Source: Butyrivibrio sp. (GTDB lineage: Bacteria; Bacillota; Clostridia; Lachnospirales; Lachnospiraceae). Taken from it: 64,000 nt of DNA. Numbering within the stretch: the first letter of the stretch is position 1; every line of letters begins with the position of its first letter. A program made the translations under genes and the position numbers. Of the stretch, positions 18,449 to 27,834 are shown piece after piece. The notes under the pieces were generated by a model. The model was not told the origin of the DNA. It ran no database searches and saw only the letters and a list, made by a program, of their open reading frames with translations. The stretch covers positions 58,472-122,471 of the forward strand of contig JAEEXE010000004.1 in assembly GCA_016291375.1 (NCBI GenBank), given 5' to 3'.

Positions 18449-18497
18449 AAAAAAAGTCATCACCTGCTAAGACTTATCCTGCAGAAGATGACTCTTG
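18449..18497 (-). terminator. Terminator downstream of hslO
   Basis: AGTCATC...GATGACT inverted repeat followed on the minus strand by TTTTTTT. Confidence 0.55.
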
Positions 18498-18515
18498 ATA
18501 TTTCCTTATATATTC

Positions 18516-19403
18516 TTATTTTGCGCGTTCTCTTATTGCTTTTAGATCATCCGGAGAAAAAGTGTATTTCTTATTGCAGAAATGACAGCATACATCAAAG
18601 TCCTTGTTTTCTTCGATCATTTCATCAAGCTCTTTTTTGCCTATGAGCGTGAGAGCTCTTTCCACTCTGTCCTTATCGCAGTTACAGTAGAAATTAAGAT
18701 CAACCGTATCTGTGATCTCAATATCAAAACCATCTAGCAGTATATTGAGAAGTTCTTCAGGAGTCTTGCCTGCCTTTAGAATATCTGTAACAGAAGTAAA
18801 TTTCTTGAGGTTTTCTTCGAGGTGATCGATAGTCTCGTCATCGGCGAAAGGCAGAAGCTGAATGATAAATCCTCCTGCAGCAATTACATTTAGGTTTTCT
18901 CTTTCAACCAAAACTCCCAGACCTACTGAAGAGGGGGTTTGTTCAGACTTGGAAAAATAGTATGTGAGATCCTCTGCGACTTCTCCTGTATAAAGAGGAA
19001 CCTGGCCTACATAGGGCTCTTTTAACCCCATATCCCTTATGACAGTAAGAGTTCCCTCACCAAAGCCTCCGCCAACATTAAGGTGACCCTGGGCATTGGG
19101 CTCCATCACCACGTAAGGGTTGATCACATATCCCTTTACATTACCGTTTCTGTCTGCAGTCGCAAGCGCCCCCTTCATGGGGCCGTCGCCGTCTATTTTA
19201 ACTGTGATAAGATCATTATCTTCATCCATCATAGTTCCCATCATAACAGTGCCTGTCATAAGTCTTCCCAAAGCAGCGGCAGCAATAGGAGACAGACCAT
19301 GGGCTTTCCTTCCGTATTCCGCAAGATCTTTGGTTGTCGCGGCAAAAGCTCTAATCTGCGCATTTGCGGCGGTTGCTCTTACCATATAATCTTTATAAGA
19401 CAT
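18516..19403 (-). CDS. hslO: Hsp33 family redox-regulated chaperone
   Basis: MVRATAANAQIRAFAATTKDL, ALGRLMTGTVMMGTMM, C-terminal CNCDKDRVERAL...CHFCNKKYTF zinc-binding Cys motifs. Confidence 0.95.
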   Translation of the reverse strand: MSYKDYMVRATAANAQIRAFAATTKDLAEYGRKAHGLSPIAAAALGRLMTGTVMMGTMMDEDNDLITVKIDGDGPMKGALATADRNGNVKGYVINPYVVMEPNAQGHLNVGGGFGEGTLTVIRDMGLKEPYVGQVPLYTGEVAEDLTYYFSKSEQTPSSVGLGVLVERENLNVIAAGGFIIQLLPFADDETIDHLEENLKKFTSVTDILKAGKTPEELLNILLDGFDIEITDTVDLNFYCNCDKDRVERALTLIGKKELDEMIEENKDFDVCCHFCNKKYTFSPDDLKAIRERAK

Positions 19404-19520
19404 AAATAAAACCTCTTTCTGATTATTGCATTTCAAGTAGTAATCCATTTTGCTCTTCAATATGATAATAGTTTTCTCTTCTGATGTAAACGTGAATAAT
19501 TTTAATCAAAAAAGGCAAAC

Positions 19521-19598
19521 TTGTACAGAAACTGATCAAGGAACTTGCAGGAGCTTGCCGGCAATCTGACAGATGCAATAAGCTACTTTAAACCGTAA
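19521..19598 (+). pseudogene. Decayed C-terminal fragment of a methyl-accepting chemotaxis protein gene
   Basis: Frame reads LYRN*SRNLQELAGNLTDAISYFKP*; the intact MCP at 42994-44778 ends [19 protein letters not shown]. Confidence 0.5.
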
Positions 19599-19760
19599 TT
19601 TTCCATGCTGAATAATCAGACTTTTTATGATAATTAGTACTAATTGTTAGACTATAGAAAATGCAAGAAATGTTATTGAAGCCGTAAACAAAATGACGTA
19701 TAATATGTCAAGAAGTTTTATATAAAAGTATGAAAAAAGGTTTTTTAGGAGGAAAACAAA

Positions 19761-20141
19761 ATGTCATTTTCAGAGGCGGTACAATCGGTATTTTCTAACT
19801 ATGCAGTGTTTGAGGGAAGAGCTCGTAGAAGCGAGTATTGGTACTTCTTCCTTCTCCAGATGATAGTTAACGTGGTAGTAAGAATTCTGGTTAATGTTTC
19901 AGGTGTATTTTCAATTTTATCTATTATTTGGGCATTAGCTACATTGGTTCCCGGAATTGCGGTTGGTGTAAGAAGACTTCATGATACAGGAAAGTCAGGA
20001 TGGTTCCTTTTACTTGGATTGATTCCTGTAGTTGGTGGAATTATTGTTCTTGTATTCATGGTTTCAGATTCACTGCCGGGCGATAACCAGTATGGCCCCA
20101 ATCCTAAGGGATTTGGCGGATCTGACCAGCAGACAATCTGA
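19761..20141 (+). CDS. DUF805 family membrane protein
   Basis: F.GRARRSEYWYFFL, AVGVRRLHDTGKSGWFLLL, DSLPGDNQYGPNPKG. Confidence 0.9.
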   Translation: MSFSEAVQSVFSNYAVFEGRARRSEYWYFFLLQMIVNVVVRILVNVSGVFSILSIIWALATLVPGIAVGVRRLHDTGKSGWFLLLGLIPVVGGIIVLVFMVSDSLPGDNQYGPNPKGFGGSDQQTI

Positions 20142-20160
20142 TAATATATAACAACTATTT

Positions 20161-20196
20161 AGGACCTTATGGTACAATTCCATAAGGTCCTTTTAT
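20161..20196 (+). terminator. Rho-independent terminator
   Basis: AGGACCTTATGG-tacaatt-CCATAAGGTCCT TTTATT. Confidence 0.8.
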
Positions 20197-20231
20197 TATG
20201 TATAGGAATTTCTTTTTTAGGAGAAGGTGAC

Positions 20232-20951
20232 ATGACTACGATAATTAAGACTGGAAAGATTACGGTGAAAGATACGGGGGCGCGTCTTATGGTTCCTGCT
20301 GAGATAGATAATAAGATCAAGGATAACTGGAATGAACTTTTAAAGATCCATCCGTTTCTTTTTAACGGACCTGTTTTTTCTACAGCAAACATAATAAATC
20401 AAGACGGAGAAGTTACGCTTGAATGTGAGTTGTCTGATTACGCCAATTACCAATATGTACAAAAATATGATATCGGTGAGTACTCCTGCAAGAATACATA
20501 CGCAGGATGTCTTTTGAAATCTGCGGATGACAGAATCTTTGTATCTCTAAACGGTTCAGGCTCTGAGAATGAAGGTAAGATACAGTTTATTGGCGGAGTG
20601 ATTGATTCGGAAGACAGAAATGAGAGCGGAGATCTTGATCCAATAATAGCAGCCAAAAGGGAACTTTTTGAAGAGGCGGGAGCGGTCATAAGAGACAGCA
20701 TAGTATCTTATGGCAGCACGTACCTTATTACCGATGGAAGCAAATACGGTATTCAGACTATATTTAGTTCAAAGCTTAATTCTAAAGAGATACTGGCGGC
20801 ATTTGATGAATTTAAGAACAGCTCTGACAATACCGAAATTGCAAGGATTATTTCTTTTGGAAAAGATAATGCAAATGAACTTATGCGCTACGAAAAGAGG
20901 CATGATCTTGGTGTGATCGACCTTATGAAGGAAGTAATAGCGGGTCTTTGA
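20232..20951 (+). CDS. NUDIX-like domain protein
   Basis: GGVIDSEDRNESGDLDPIIAAKRELFEEAGA resembles a NUDIX box. Confidence 0.6.
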   Translation: MTTIIKTGKITVKDTGARLMVPAEIDNKIKDNWNELLKIHPFLFNGPVFSTANIINQDGEVTLECELSDYANYQYVQKYDIGEYSCKNTYAGCLLKSADDRIFVSLNGSGSENEGKIQFIGGVIDSEDRNESGDLDPIIAAKRELFEEAGAVIRDSIVSYGSTYLITDGSKYGIQTIFSSKLNSKEILAAFDEFKNSSDNTEIARIISFGKDNANELMRYEKRHDLGVIDLMKEVIAGL

Positions 20952-20970
20952 GAGATGAAAACATTTCTGT

Positions 20971-20999
20971 TTGACACAAGTTTAACGGACATATATAAT
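20971..20999 (+). promoter_or_regulatory. Consensus sigma-A promoter upstream of rex
   Basis: TTGACA (20971-20976), 17-bp spacer, TATAAT (20994-20999). Confidence 0.85.
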
Positions 21000-21003
21000 T
21001 GAA

Positions 21004-21021
21004 TTGTGGAATTCTTAACAA
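21004..21021. promoter_or_regulatory. Putative Rex operator
   Basis: TTGTGGAATTCTTAACAA compared with clostridial Rex consensus TTGTTAANNNNTTAACAA (two mismatches, both in the left half), just downstream of the rex -10 box. Confidence 0.65.
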
Positions 21022-21089
21022 TCCATTCGGATGGCTCTACAGAGGTGATGAGAGCTGTTCCACATATCAAAAATGAGGAGGAGCGGAAT

Positions 21090-21746
21090 ATGGCAGAAAA
21101 AGAGATTTCTCAAGCCGTCATAGGGAGACTCCCACGTTATTTCAGATATTTAGGTGACCTTAAGGAGAAGGGTGTCGAGAGAATATCATCTCAGGAACTC
21201 AGCGATATAATGAAGGTTACTGCATCCCAGATCAGGCAGGATTTCAATAATTTTGGCGGATTTGGACAGCAGGGATATGGTTATAATGTCGGCTATCTTT
21301 ATGATGAGATCAGTAAGATACTTGGCATTGATAAGGAGCACAGTCTTGTTATCATAGGTGCAGGACACCTTGGCAAGGCTATCGCCGGATATACCAATTT
21401 TACAAGAAGAGGCTTTGTTTTTAAGGGTGCGTTCGATCGAGATCCCAAGCTTTTTGGCACCAAGATAAGAGATGTTGAGGTCCGCCCCATTGATGAGGTT
21501 GAGGACTTTGTTCGCAAGAACAAGATCGAGATCGCGGTACTTACGATTCCCAAAGACCAGGCTGTGCCTATGGCTCATAGGCTTTCTGAGTGTGGCATCA
21601 AGGCTATATGGAATTTTGCACACGTAGACCTTGAAGTGCCCAGCAGTATACAGGTTGAGAACGTACATTTATCTGACAGTTTGATGAAATTATCGTATAA
21701 TATTAACAGGTACGAACAAACATTGAACCCGGGTGAGAAAAAGTAA
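21090..21746 (+). CDS. rex: Redox-sensing transcriptional repressor Rex
   Basis: Winged-helix N-terminus (QAVIGRLPRYFRYLGDL, ITSSQIRQDFNNFGGFGQQGYGY-type) and Rossmann motif IIGAGHLGKAI. Confidence 0.95.
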   Translation: MAEKEISQAVIGRLPRYFRYLGDLKEKGVERISSQELSDIMKVTASQIRQDFNNFGGFGQQGYGYNVGYLYDEISKILGIDKEHSLVIIGAGHLGKAIAGYTNFTRRGFVFKGAFDRDPKLFGTKIRDVEVRPIDEVEDFVRKNKIEIAVLTIPKDQAVPMAHRLSECGIKAIWNFAHVDLEVPSSIQVENVHLSDSLMKLSYNINRYEQTLNPGEKK

Positions 21747-22408
21747 TGGCAAAAGACAGCAAAGTCTACATGTCTGCGCTTGAAGGGAAGAAGATTCCCA
21801 TTCTGACGCTTGATAACAAATGGCATCAGCTTTTTACCCAGACGGATATGACGCCTGAGATCAAAGAGCTGGCGGATCAACTTAATGCGCTTGTTGAGAG
21901 GGACTCCAAGCTTCGCGGAGAGACCAAGGACATCAAGAAACTCAAGAAGAAGCTCCTTGGGGAGATAGTGCCCCTTCGCGACAAGGCGGCCAAGAGCGGT
22001 GATTCACCTGCTATCGAAAAAGAGATACAGGACAGGACCAGGCTTATCTCAGAGTGCAATGACAGACTTGATTCTTACAGCGATGAGCTCAAGGACCTTT
22101 CAAGAGAAATCTACGATGTGGATTATAAGCTCATGGTTGAGACCATGAATGTCTGCTATGAGAGACTTCATGATAATACCGAGTATATTCTGGAGCTTGA
22201 TGACTGGGTATCCAAGGTGAGAGTGGAGCTCAAGAAGAATATTATCCATATGCAGGAAGCGGAGATGGAGAATTACAATCTCTATTCTTACATGCATCAG
22301 ATCTTCGGACCTGAGGTTATGGAGATATTTGATCTCAAATACGATCCCAACAGAAGGCATCCCATCAGGAGACCCAGAAGCACTCAGGATGGCGATTTTA
22401 TAGAATAA
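21746..22408 (+). CDS. Hypothetical coiled-coil-rich protein
   Basis: Long ORF overlapping the rex stop by 1 nt; charged helical composition. Confidence 0.7.
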   Translation: MAKDSKVYMSALEGKKIPILTLDNKWHQLFTQTDMTPEIKELADQLNALVERDSKLRGETKDIKKLKKKLLGEIVPLRDKAAKSGDSPAIEKEIQDRTRLISECNDRLDSYSDELKDLSREIYDVDYKLMVETMNVCYERLHDNTEYILELDDWVSKVRVELKKNIIHMQEAEMENYNLYSYMHQIFGPEVMEIFDLKYDPNRRHPIRRPRSTQDGDFIE

Positions 22409-22419
22409 TAGTGTTCATT

Positions 22420-22447
22420 ATAGGCTGCCCTTCAAGGCAGCCTATTT
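22420..22447 (+). terminator. Rho-independent terminator
   Basis: ATAGGCTGCC-cttcaa-GGCAGCCTAT TTA. Confidence 0.65.
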
Positions 22448-22480
22448 AGCAGGTAACAGCGTTGATAAAAGGGGAAAGAT

Positions 22481-24037
22481 ATGAGATATGCGGTTAGCAG
22501 TAGTGAAATGAAACAGTACGACAGGAACACTTCAGAAGCTTTTGGTATATCAACGGATATACTGATGGAGCGCGCATCACTTGCGGTCTGTGATGAGATA
22601 GACAGGTATATCACAGATAAGAAAATCACAAGAAAATGCAGAGTGTTAGTGTTTGCCGGTGTTGGCAACAATGGCGGCGACGGAGCATGTATAGCAAGGC
22701 TTCTTAAACAAAGAGGATACCTTGTTAATCTGTGTATAATAGGTGACCCCACTAAGTGTACAGACCTTCTGATCAAGCAGCTCAAGATTTGCGCTTCTTA
22801 CGGGATCACACCTGACACTTTTTCCAATATAAGAGACAACAAAAGCGTTTCTGATTGGGATATCATAGTAGATGCAATGTTCGGTATAGGTCTTTCCAGA
22901 CCGGTGATAGGAAGCTACGAGGAAGCTATCTCATATATTAACGACAGCAAAAAAGAGCGTTTGGATGGACTTTACGTTGTTTCTGTAGATATTCCGTCGG
23001 GAATCAATGCTGACAACGGCAGAGTTATGGGCTGCGCGGTAATGGCTGATACTACAGTTACTTTTAATCAGGTCAAAATAGGTCATCTTCTCTATCCGGG
23101 ATGCGAATATATCGGAAATCTCCTTGTGAGGGATGCGGGTATCACCCAAGAGAGTTTTTGCGGCAAAGAACCTACATACATCTGGTACGATGACGAAGTG
23201 AGAGCTCTTTTACCTGAGAGAAAAAAGGATTCTAACAAGGGAACGAACGGGAAAGTCCTGATAATAGCAGGTTCCAAGACAATCAGCGGAGCATGCATTT
23301 TGTCAGCTTCAGCTTGTCTTAAGTCGGGAGCGGGCATGGTGATGGTATTTACCGCAGCCGAGAACGCCGATGCGGTTAAGACTCTTTTGCCTGAAGCTCT
23401 TCTAAGTACCTACGAGGATTTTGAACCTATACTTCCCAGATTGTCAGAAGCGATGAAGTGGTCATCCTGTGCAGTGATAGGTCCCGGTATCGGAACAGAA
23501 GGAAGGGGAGCTGAGCTTGTCAGAACTCTTTTTGACAATTACGACAAGGACATTGTAGCTGATGCAGATGCTCTTAATATTATTGCAGGTGATGAGGAGC
23601 TTAGAAGCATTGTTTCCAATTATGCCACAGGCGGCAAGAGACTTATCATCACGCCGCACCTTGGAGAATTTTCGAGACTATTTAAGAGGGATATAAAGGA
23701 CTGCAAGGAACATATCCTTGAGTATCCCAAAGACCTTGCAAATGAGCTGCACTGCACTGTTGTCTGTAAGGATGCAAGGAGCATCGTAAGTGACAGCAAT
23801 GAGAAAAAGATATATATTAATATGAGCGGTAACGACGGAATGGCAACCGCAGGAAGCGGAGATGTGCTCACCGGTGTGATCGGGGCGCTTCTTAGTTATA
23901 ATATTTCCGCTTTTGAGGCGGCTTGTCTTGGAACGTATATACACGGCTGTGCGGGAAATGCTTCGGCAAACGGCCACGGTAGACTGTCGATGACAGCTTC
24001 CGATATAGTTGATGAGCTTGAGAACACACTTAAATAA
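22481..24037 (+). CDS. nnr: Bifunctional NAD(P)H-hydrate epimerase / ADP-dependent NAD(P)H-hydrate dehydratase
   Basis: N-terminal YjeF domain (GVGNNGGDGACIARLL, VDIPSGINADNG) and C-terminal kinase-like domain (ITPHLGEFSRL, GSGDVLTGVIGALLS). Confidence 0.94.
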   Translation: MRYAVSSSEMKQYDRNTSEAFGISTDILMERASLAVCDEIDRYITDKKITRKCRVLVFAGVGNNGGDGACIARLLKQRGYLVNLCIIGDPTKCTDLLIKQLKICASYGITPDTFSNIRDNKSVSDWDIIVDAMFGIGLSRPVIGSYEEAISYINDSKKERLDGLYVVSVDIPSGINADNGRVMGCAVMADTTVTFNQVKIGHLLYPGCEYIGNLLVRDAGITQESFCGKEPTYIWYDDEVRALLPERKKDSNKGTNGKVLIIAGSKTISGACILSASACLKSGAGMVMVFTAAENADAVKTLLPEALLSTYEDFEPILPRLSEAMKWSSCAVIGPGIGTEGRGAELVRTLFDNYDKDIVADADALNIIAGDEELRSIVSNYATGGKRLIITPHLGEFSRLFKRDIKDCKEHILEYPKDLANELHCTVVCKDARSIVSDSNEKKIYINMSGNDGMATAGSGDVLTGVIGALLSYNISAFEAACLGTYIHGCAGNASANGHGRLSMTASDIVDELENTLK

Positions 24038-24082
24038 ATGCTGGCGGGCTCATCTCAAATAATAGATTTGGATGGAATTGTA

Positions 24083-25243
24083 ATGTATAACGAGTTTTTG
24101 AGAGTATGTGCCAAAATTGACCTTGGCGCGGTAGAGTATAACCTGGAGTCCATGCGTGCTAATATTCCCGCAGGGACCAAGATTATGGCGGTTATCAAAA
24201 CAGATGCATATGGTCACGGAGCTGTTGAGATCGCTAAGGATTTGGAGAATAAGGACTATATCTGGGGATACGCTACAGCTACTGCAGAAGAGGCATTTGA
24301 ACTTAGGGACAATGACATACATAAGCCTATTTTGATCCTGGGTTATACTTTCCCTTACGCCTATGAGAGAATGCTAAAGGAAGGTATCAGGCCTACAGTT
24401 TTCAGACAGGACATGGTAAAAGAGCTTTCTAAATGCGCAGCAGAACTTATTAAAAGCGGCAAGATTGAAGGACCTGCTCCCATTCATATAGCTGTTGATA
24501 CCGGGATGTCCAGAATAGGTATACACCCTGATGAAGCCGGTATTTCTTTTGTGGAAGAGTGTGAAAAAGAGAAATCTCTCAAGGTTGAAGGTATCTTTAC
24601 CCACTTTGCAAGGGCTGATGAAAAAGATCTTACAAATGTAAAAGAGAGAGAACTTGTATTTGCAAGCTTTGTAGATAAGGCAGAAGAGAAACTCGGAAGG
24701 AAGATCGAGCTTAGACACTGTGCTAATTCCGCTAGTATAATCGCTGTTCCCGAATCCTCCATGGATATGGTCAGAGCGGGAGTTACAATGTACGGAATGT
24801 GGCCTTCTGATGAAGTTCCAAAGACAATCGTCGATCTTAAGCCTGTTATGGAACTTACAAGTCATATTGTCATGATCAAGGAAGTGGAAGAGGGAACTCC
24901 TGTAAGCTATGGTGGAACTCATGTATGTGACAAGAAGACCGTAATAGCCACTGTTCCTGTAGGATACGGGGATGGCTATCCAAGAAGTCTTTCAGGCAAG
25001 GGATATGTACTTATTCACGGAAAGAGAGCGAATATCCTTGGAAGAGTGTGCATGGATCAGTTTATGGTTGATGTTACTGATATTCCTGAAGCCAAAGAGG
25101 GAGATGAAGTTGTTCTTCTTGGTAGGGACAAGACCAGCGGAGAAGAGATATCAGCAGAGCTTTTGGGTGATATGAGCGGAAGATTCAACTACGAGCTCAC
25201 CTGTGATATCAACAAGAGAGTTCCAAGAATGTTCGTAAAGTGA
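24083..25243 (+). CDS. alr: Alanine racemase
   Basis: KIMAVIKTDAYGHGAVEIAK, DTGMSRIG, VPVGYGDGYPRSLS, GRVCMDQFMVDVTD. ATG at 24083. Confidence 0.95.
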   Translation: MYNEFLRVCAKIDLGAVEYNLESMRANIPAGTKIMAVIKTDAYGHGAVEIAKDLENKDYIWGYATATAEEAFELRDNDIHKPILILGYTFPYAYERMLKEGIRPTVFRQDMVKELSKCAAELIKSGKIEGPAPIHIAVDTGMSRIGIHPDEAGISFVEECEKEKSLKVEGIFTHFARADEKDLTNVKERELVFASFVDKAEEKLGRKIELRHCANSASIIAVPESSMDMVRAGVTMYGMWPSDEVPKTIVDLKPVMELTSHIVMIKEVEEGTPVSYGGTHVCDKKTVIATVPVGYGDGYPRSLSGKGYVLIHGKRANILGRVCMDQFMVDVTDIPEAKEGDEVVLLGRDKTSGEEISAELLGDMSGRFNYELTCDINKRVPRMFVK

Positions 25244-25267
25244 AAATAAAATTTATACGCATAATAA

Positions 25268-25311
25268 CAGCGCTCAGGGCTATTTGCCCCGGGCGCTGCT
25301 TCTTTTTTTGT
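25268..25311. terminator. Terminator after alr
   Basis: AGCGCTCAGGGC...CCCCGGGCGCT followed by TTCTTTTTTT. Confidence 0.7.
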
Positions 25312-25313
25312 GA

Positions 25314-26759
25314 TCAGATCAGGCTTTCAATCTCAGATCTGATGGTAGGATCGTAGATCCCGTCCTTTGCTTTCTCACCGGCATCCAGCTTCTCATAAGG
25401 AATCAGGAGATTGTGCTTTCTCATGGCATTATCTCTTTTCTCTGCGTAGGACCAGTGGTTTATGAAGTGGAATCTGCTCCACCTGATGTGCTCTATCTTA
25501 AGAGCATCTTCGTCCTCGTCGGTGAGGATGCCGTCTTCCTTAAGCTTTTTCTCAATCCAGTAGTGATCTGCTCTGGCGATACTGGAGCTTTTCTTAAATC
25601 CGCTTAGCTTTCTCCATTCTTTTTCCATCTGTGATTCGTAGTCTCTAGGAGCATTGGCCTCTGCATATCTTAGTGCGTAGTCGTAGTTAAACAGCTTACC
25701 AAGTCGGTAAAGGCTCTCGTTCTTAACGCTGTCTTCCGTAAGGAGCTTATCCAGATTACCAAAAGCAATGATTCTATCAGAATCGTAGATGTCTTCATAG
25801 CTGGTCTCTTCTTTGAAATAGCAGTGTATCTCAGCTTTTGGATTGACATATAGGATCATCTGGATCATGTCAATGCTGTTCTCTTCACAGCAATAAATAA
25901 TCCTGTTAATATCAGTAAATTCATCTGCTGATTCAAAAGCACTTTCACTGTGGATTATGATCTTATCCTTGTTTTCTGTAGGGAGATTTCCGATAAATTT
26001 AGCCTTGGCTCCGGTGATTCCCCATATATGATACTCAAAAGACTGCTCCAAGGTATAAAGGTTATTAAGATAGCCGTATTTGAATATTGCATCAGAGATG
26101 GCATTATCACCTATGATCGCAATCTTATAGGTCTTATCCTTTTGCTCATAAAGGTTGTGGGTTTTCCAATAATCCCTTGCCATGAGTTCATTTGTATTAA
26201 AAAAGTGCAGATCTGCTTCCGAAGTATCGGTTGCCTTTATCAAAGTTGAATCAAGCTCGGTCATCATCATGTAGACTTTCTTATCCTTAAGCCTTTTTTC
26301 ATTTTGGCTGTAGAAGGTGATGTTCTTGGCATCGTCATCGAACATGATGATGTGACTGTTTACTTTTTCAGGTCTTGAGTCGTTGTCCGTAGCATAGCCG
26401 TGTTTGAGAGAAGCGGCAAGAGTCCGTCCCATCTCGGTATCCGTGTAAACAACAGTAGAGTCCTTTCTCATTCTTATAAAAAAGTGCTCAATCTTGGCGT
26501 AAGCATATTTTAAAACACTTAAGATAATGCTCGCCGTTACGATTACAGAAGTGATCTCGCCGAAAAGAATGAAGGCATTTACATCTTCGGATACGGGATT
26601 TACGAAGTATATCGCAATAGCCGCGTAGACCATTTCCCAGAAAGTATAATTACCTGTTATGTGGTATCCATAGCATGCAACCACAAAGGGTATTAGTGCT
26701 GCAATGTAAATAAGCAGCGGATGCCTCTTAAAAAAGTTCTTAATCTTCCCCATTTTCAA
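25314..26759 (-). CDS. Membrane protein with 2-TM channel-like N-terminus, Rossmann/TrkA-N-like middle and C-terminal RyR-like domain
   Basis: Two hydrophobic helices around NYTFWEMVYAAIAIYFVNP; KIAIIGDNAISDAIFKYGY; C-terminus EHIRWSRFHFINHWSYAEKRDNAMRKHNLLIPYEKLDAGEKAKDG matches the RyR domain pattern. Confidence 0.65.
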   Translation of the reverse strand: MKMGKIKNFFKRHPLLIYIAALIPFVVACYGYHITGNYTFWEMVYAAIAIYFVNPVSEDVNAFILFGEITSVIVTASIILSVLKYAYAKIEHFFIRMRKDSTVVYTDTEMGRTLAASLKHGYATDNDSRPEKVNSHIIMFDDDAKNITFYSQNEKRLKDKKVYMMMTELDSTLIKATDTSEADLHFFNTNELMARDYWKTHNLYEQKDKTYKIAIIGDNAISDAIFKYGYLNNLYTLEQSFEYHIWGITGAKAKFIGNLPTENKDKIIIHSESAFESADEFTDINRIIYCCEENSIDMIQMILYVNPKAEIHCYFKEETSYEDIYDSDRIIAFGNLDKLLTEDSVKNESLYRLGKLFNYDYALRYAEANAPRDYESQMEKEWRKLSGFKKSSSIARADHYWIEKKLKEDGILTDEDEDALKIEHIRWSRFHFINHWSYAEKRDNAMRKHNLLIPYEKLDAGEKAKDGIYDPTIRSEIESLI

Positions 26760-26778
26760 TCCTTCCTTTCATACCTGA

Positions 26779-27834
26779 TCAAACCGGAAATTTAAGTTTA
26801 GCTTTGCCGTATTGTACATTTATCTCCTGGAGAGCGGCGGTGTCGCCGTCCATATTATCGGGATGGTATAGCTTTACAAGTGACTTATATTTTTTGTCTA
26901 CACTGTCTCTGCTGTTACAGCCTGCAAAGAAATCAAAGGTGCCGGAAAAGGCAGCTTGCGCGCCATAAGAAGAGGAGTGTTCATTGCCGCTTGATGTCTT
27001 GTCTTTTGGCACATCATAAGATGAATCATCATAATCTTCATATTCCCTGTCATCATAGTACTCGTCATCTTCGTAGTAGTCGCCCTCTTCATAGTAGTCT
27101 TCATCTTCATAGTAGTCTTCATCTTCATAGAGGTCTTCATCTTCATAGAGGTCTTCATCACCGTCGTAGAAAGAATCGGCTCTGCGCTTTTTCTGAAGCT
27201 CCGGATCATTTGCATACTCTTTGTTTTTGAGCCATTTTTTATAATCGCTTTCGTAAATCTTTTTACCTGCTTCAGGGAACATCTTTACATAGCGCCCCTT
27301 GAACTGCTCAGTGAAACTCTTGCCGAGTATAGCTCTTAGAACATATACGACTACGTCAACCACGATTCCGGCAAAAAGAACGATCCCGTATGATTCAAAT
27401 ACTGTAATGCACAAAAGAACTGTTACTACCGGGATGAACATGATGATGGTAAGAAGAAGCAAAAAGATATAAGCAATGCTTCCTTTATAGTCAGAAACCG
27501 CTAAGGTCCACCATTCTCTGACACTGCTATATGTATCAAGTACGTTCTTGTTTCCAAAAAGTAAAAGAGCTTTTGCTTCATTTCTGATTTCTTCATTGGA
27601 AATGGATTTGGATGAATTTACAAGTCTTTCGACACTTCCTGTAATAAGGATAAAAATATTAACGCCAAGAAGTGCAACGAATACCATCGCAGTAGCAGGT
27701 AGTAAGCAAAACAGCATCTTGAGCGCTTTAAAAAAAAGCCCAAAGAACCATGAAATCATGGAAAACAGGGCTTTTAGTACCGATATAAAAAGACTTGCAA
27801 CGGCTCCTGCCGCCATAGACAAGATTGAAATCAT
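26779..27834 (-). CDS. Membrane-anchored J-domain protein with acidic Tyr/Glu/Asp repeat tract
   Basis: N-terminal TM segments; EDLYEDEDLYEDEDYYEDEDYYEEGDYYEDDEYYDD tract; C-terminal J domain DFFAGCNSRDSVDKKYKSLVKLYHPDNMDGD (HPD motif). Confidence 0.75.
   Translation of the reverse strand: MISILSMAAGAVASLFISVLKALFSMISWFFGLFFKALKMLFCLLPATAMVFVALLGVNIFILITGSVERLVNSSKSISNEEIRNEAKALLLFGNKNVLDTYSSVREWWTLAVSDYKGSIAYIFLLLLTIIMFIPVVTVLLCITVFESYGIVLFAGIVVDVVVYVLRAILGKSFTEQFKGRYVKMFPEAGKKIYESDYKKWLKNKEYANDPELQKKRRADSFYDGDEDLYEDEDLYEDEDYYEDEDYYEEGDYYEDDEYYDDREYEDYDDSSYDVPKDKTSSGNEHSSSYGAQAAFSGTFDFFAGCNSRDSVDKKYKSLVKLYHPDNMDGDTAALQEINVQYGKAKLKFPV
27035..27165 (-). repeat. 18-bp minisatellite within J-protein CDS
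   Basis: Tandem GTCTTCATCTTCATAGAG / TAGTCTTCATCTTCATAG units. Confidence 0.75.

Noticed and set aside
26880-27230. 116-aa His/Leu-rich + strand ORF (and 26898-27215 Met/Lys-rich - strand ORF)
   Set aside because: Out-of-frame readings of the J-protein minisatellite.
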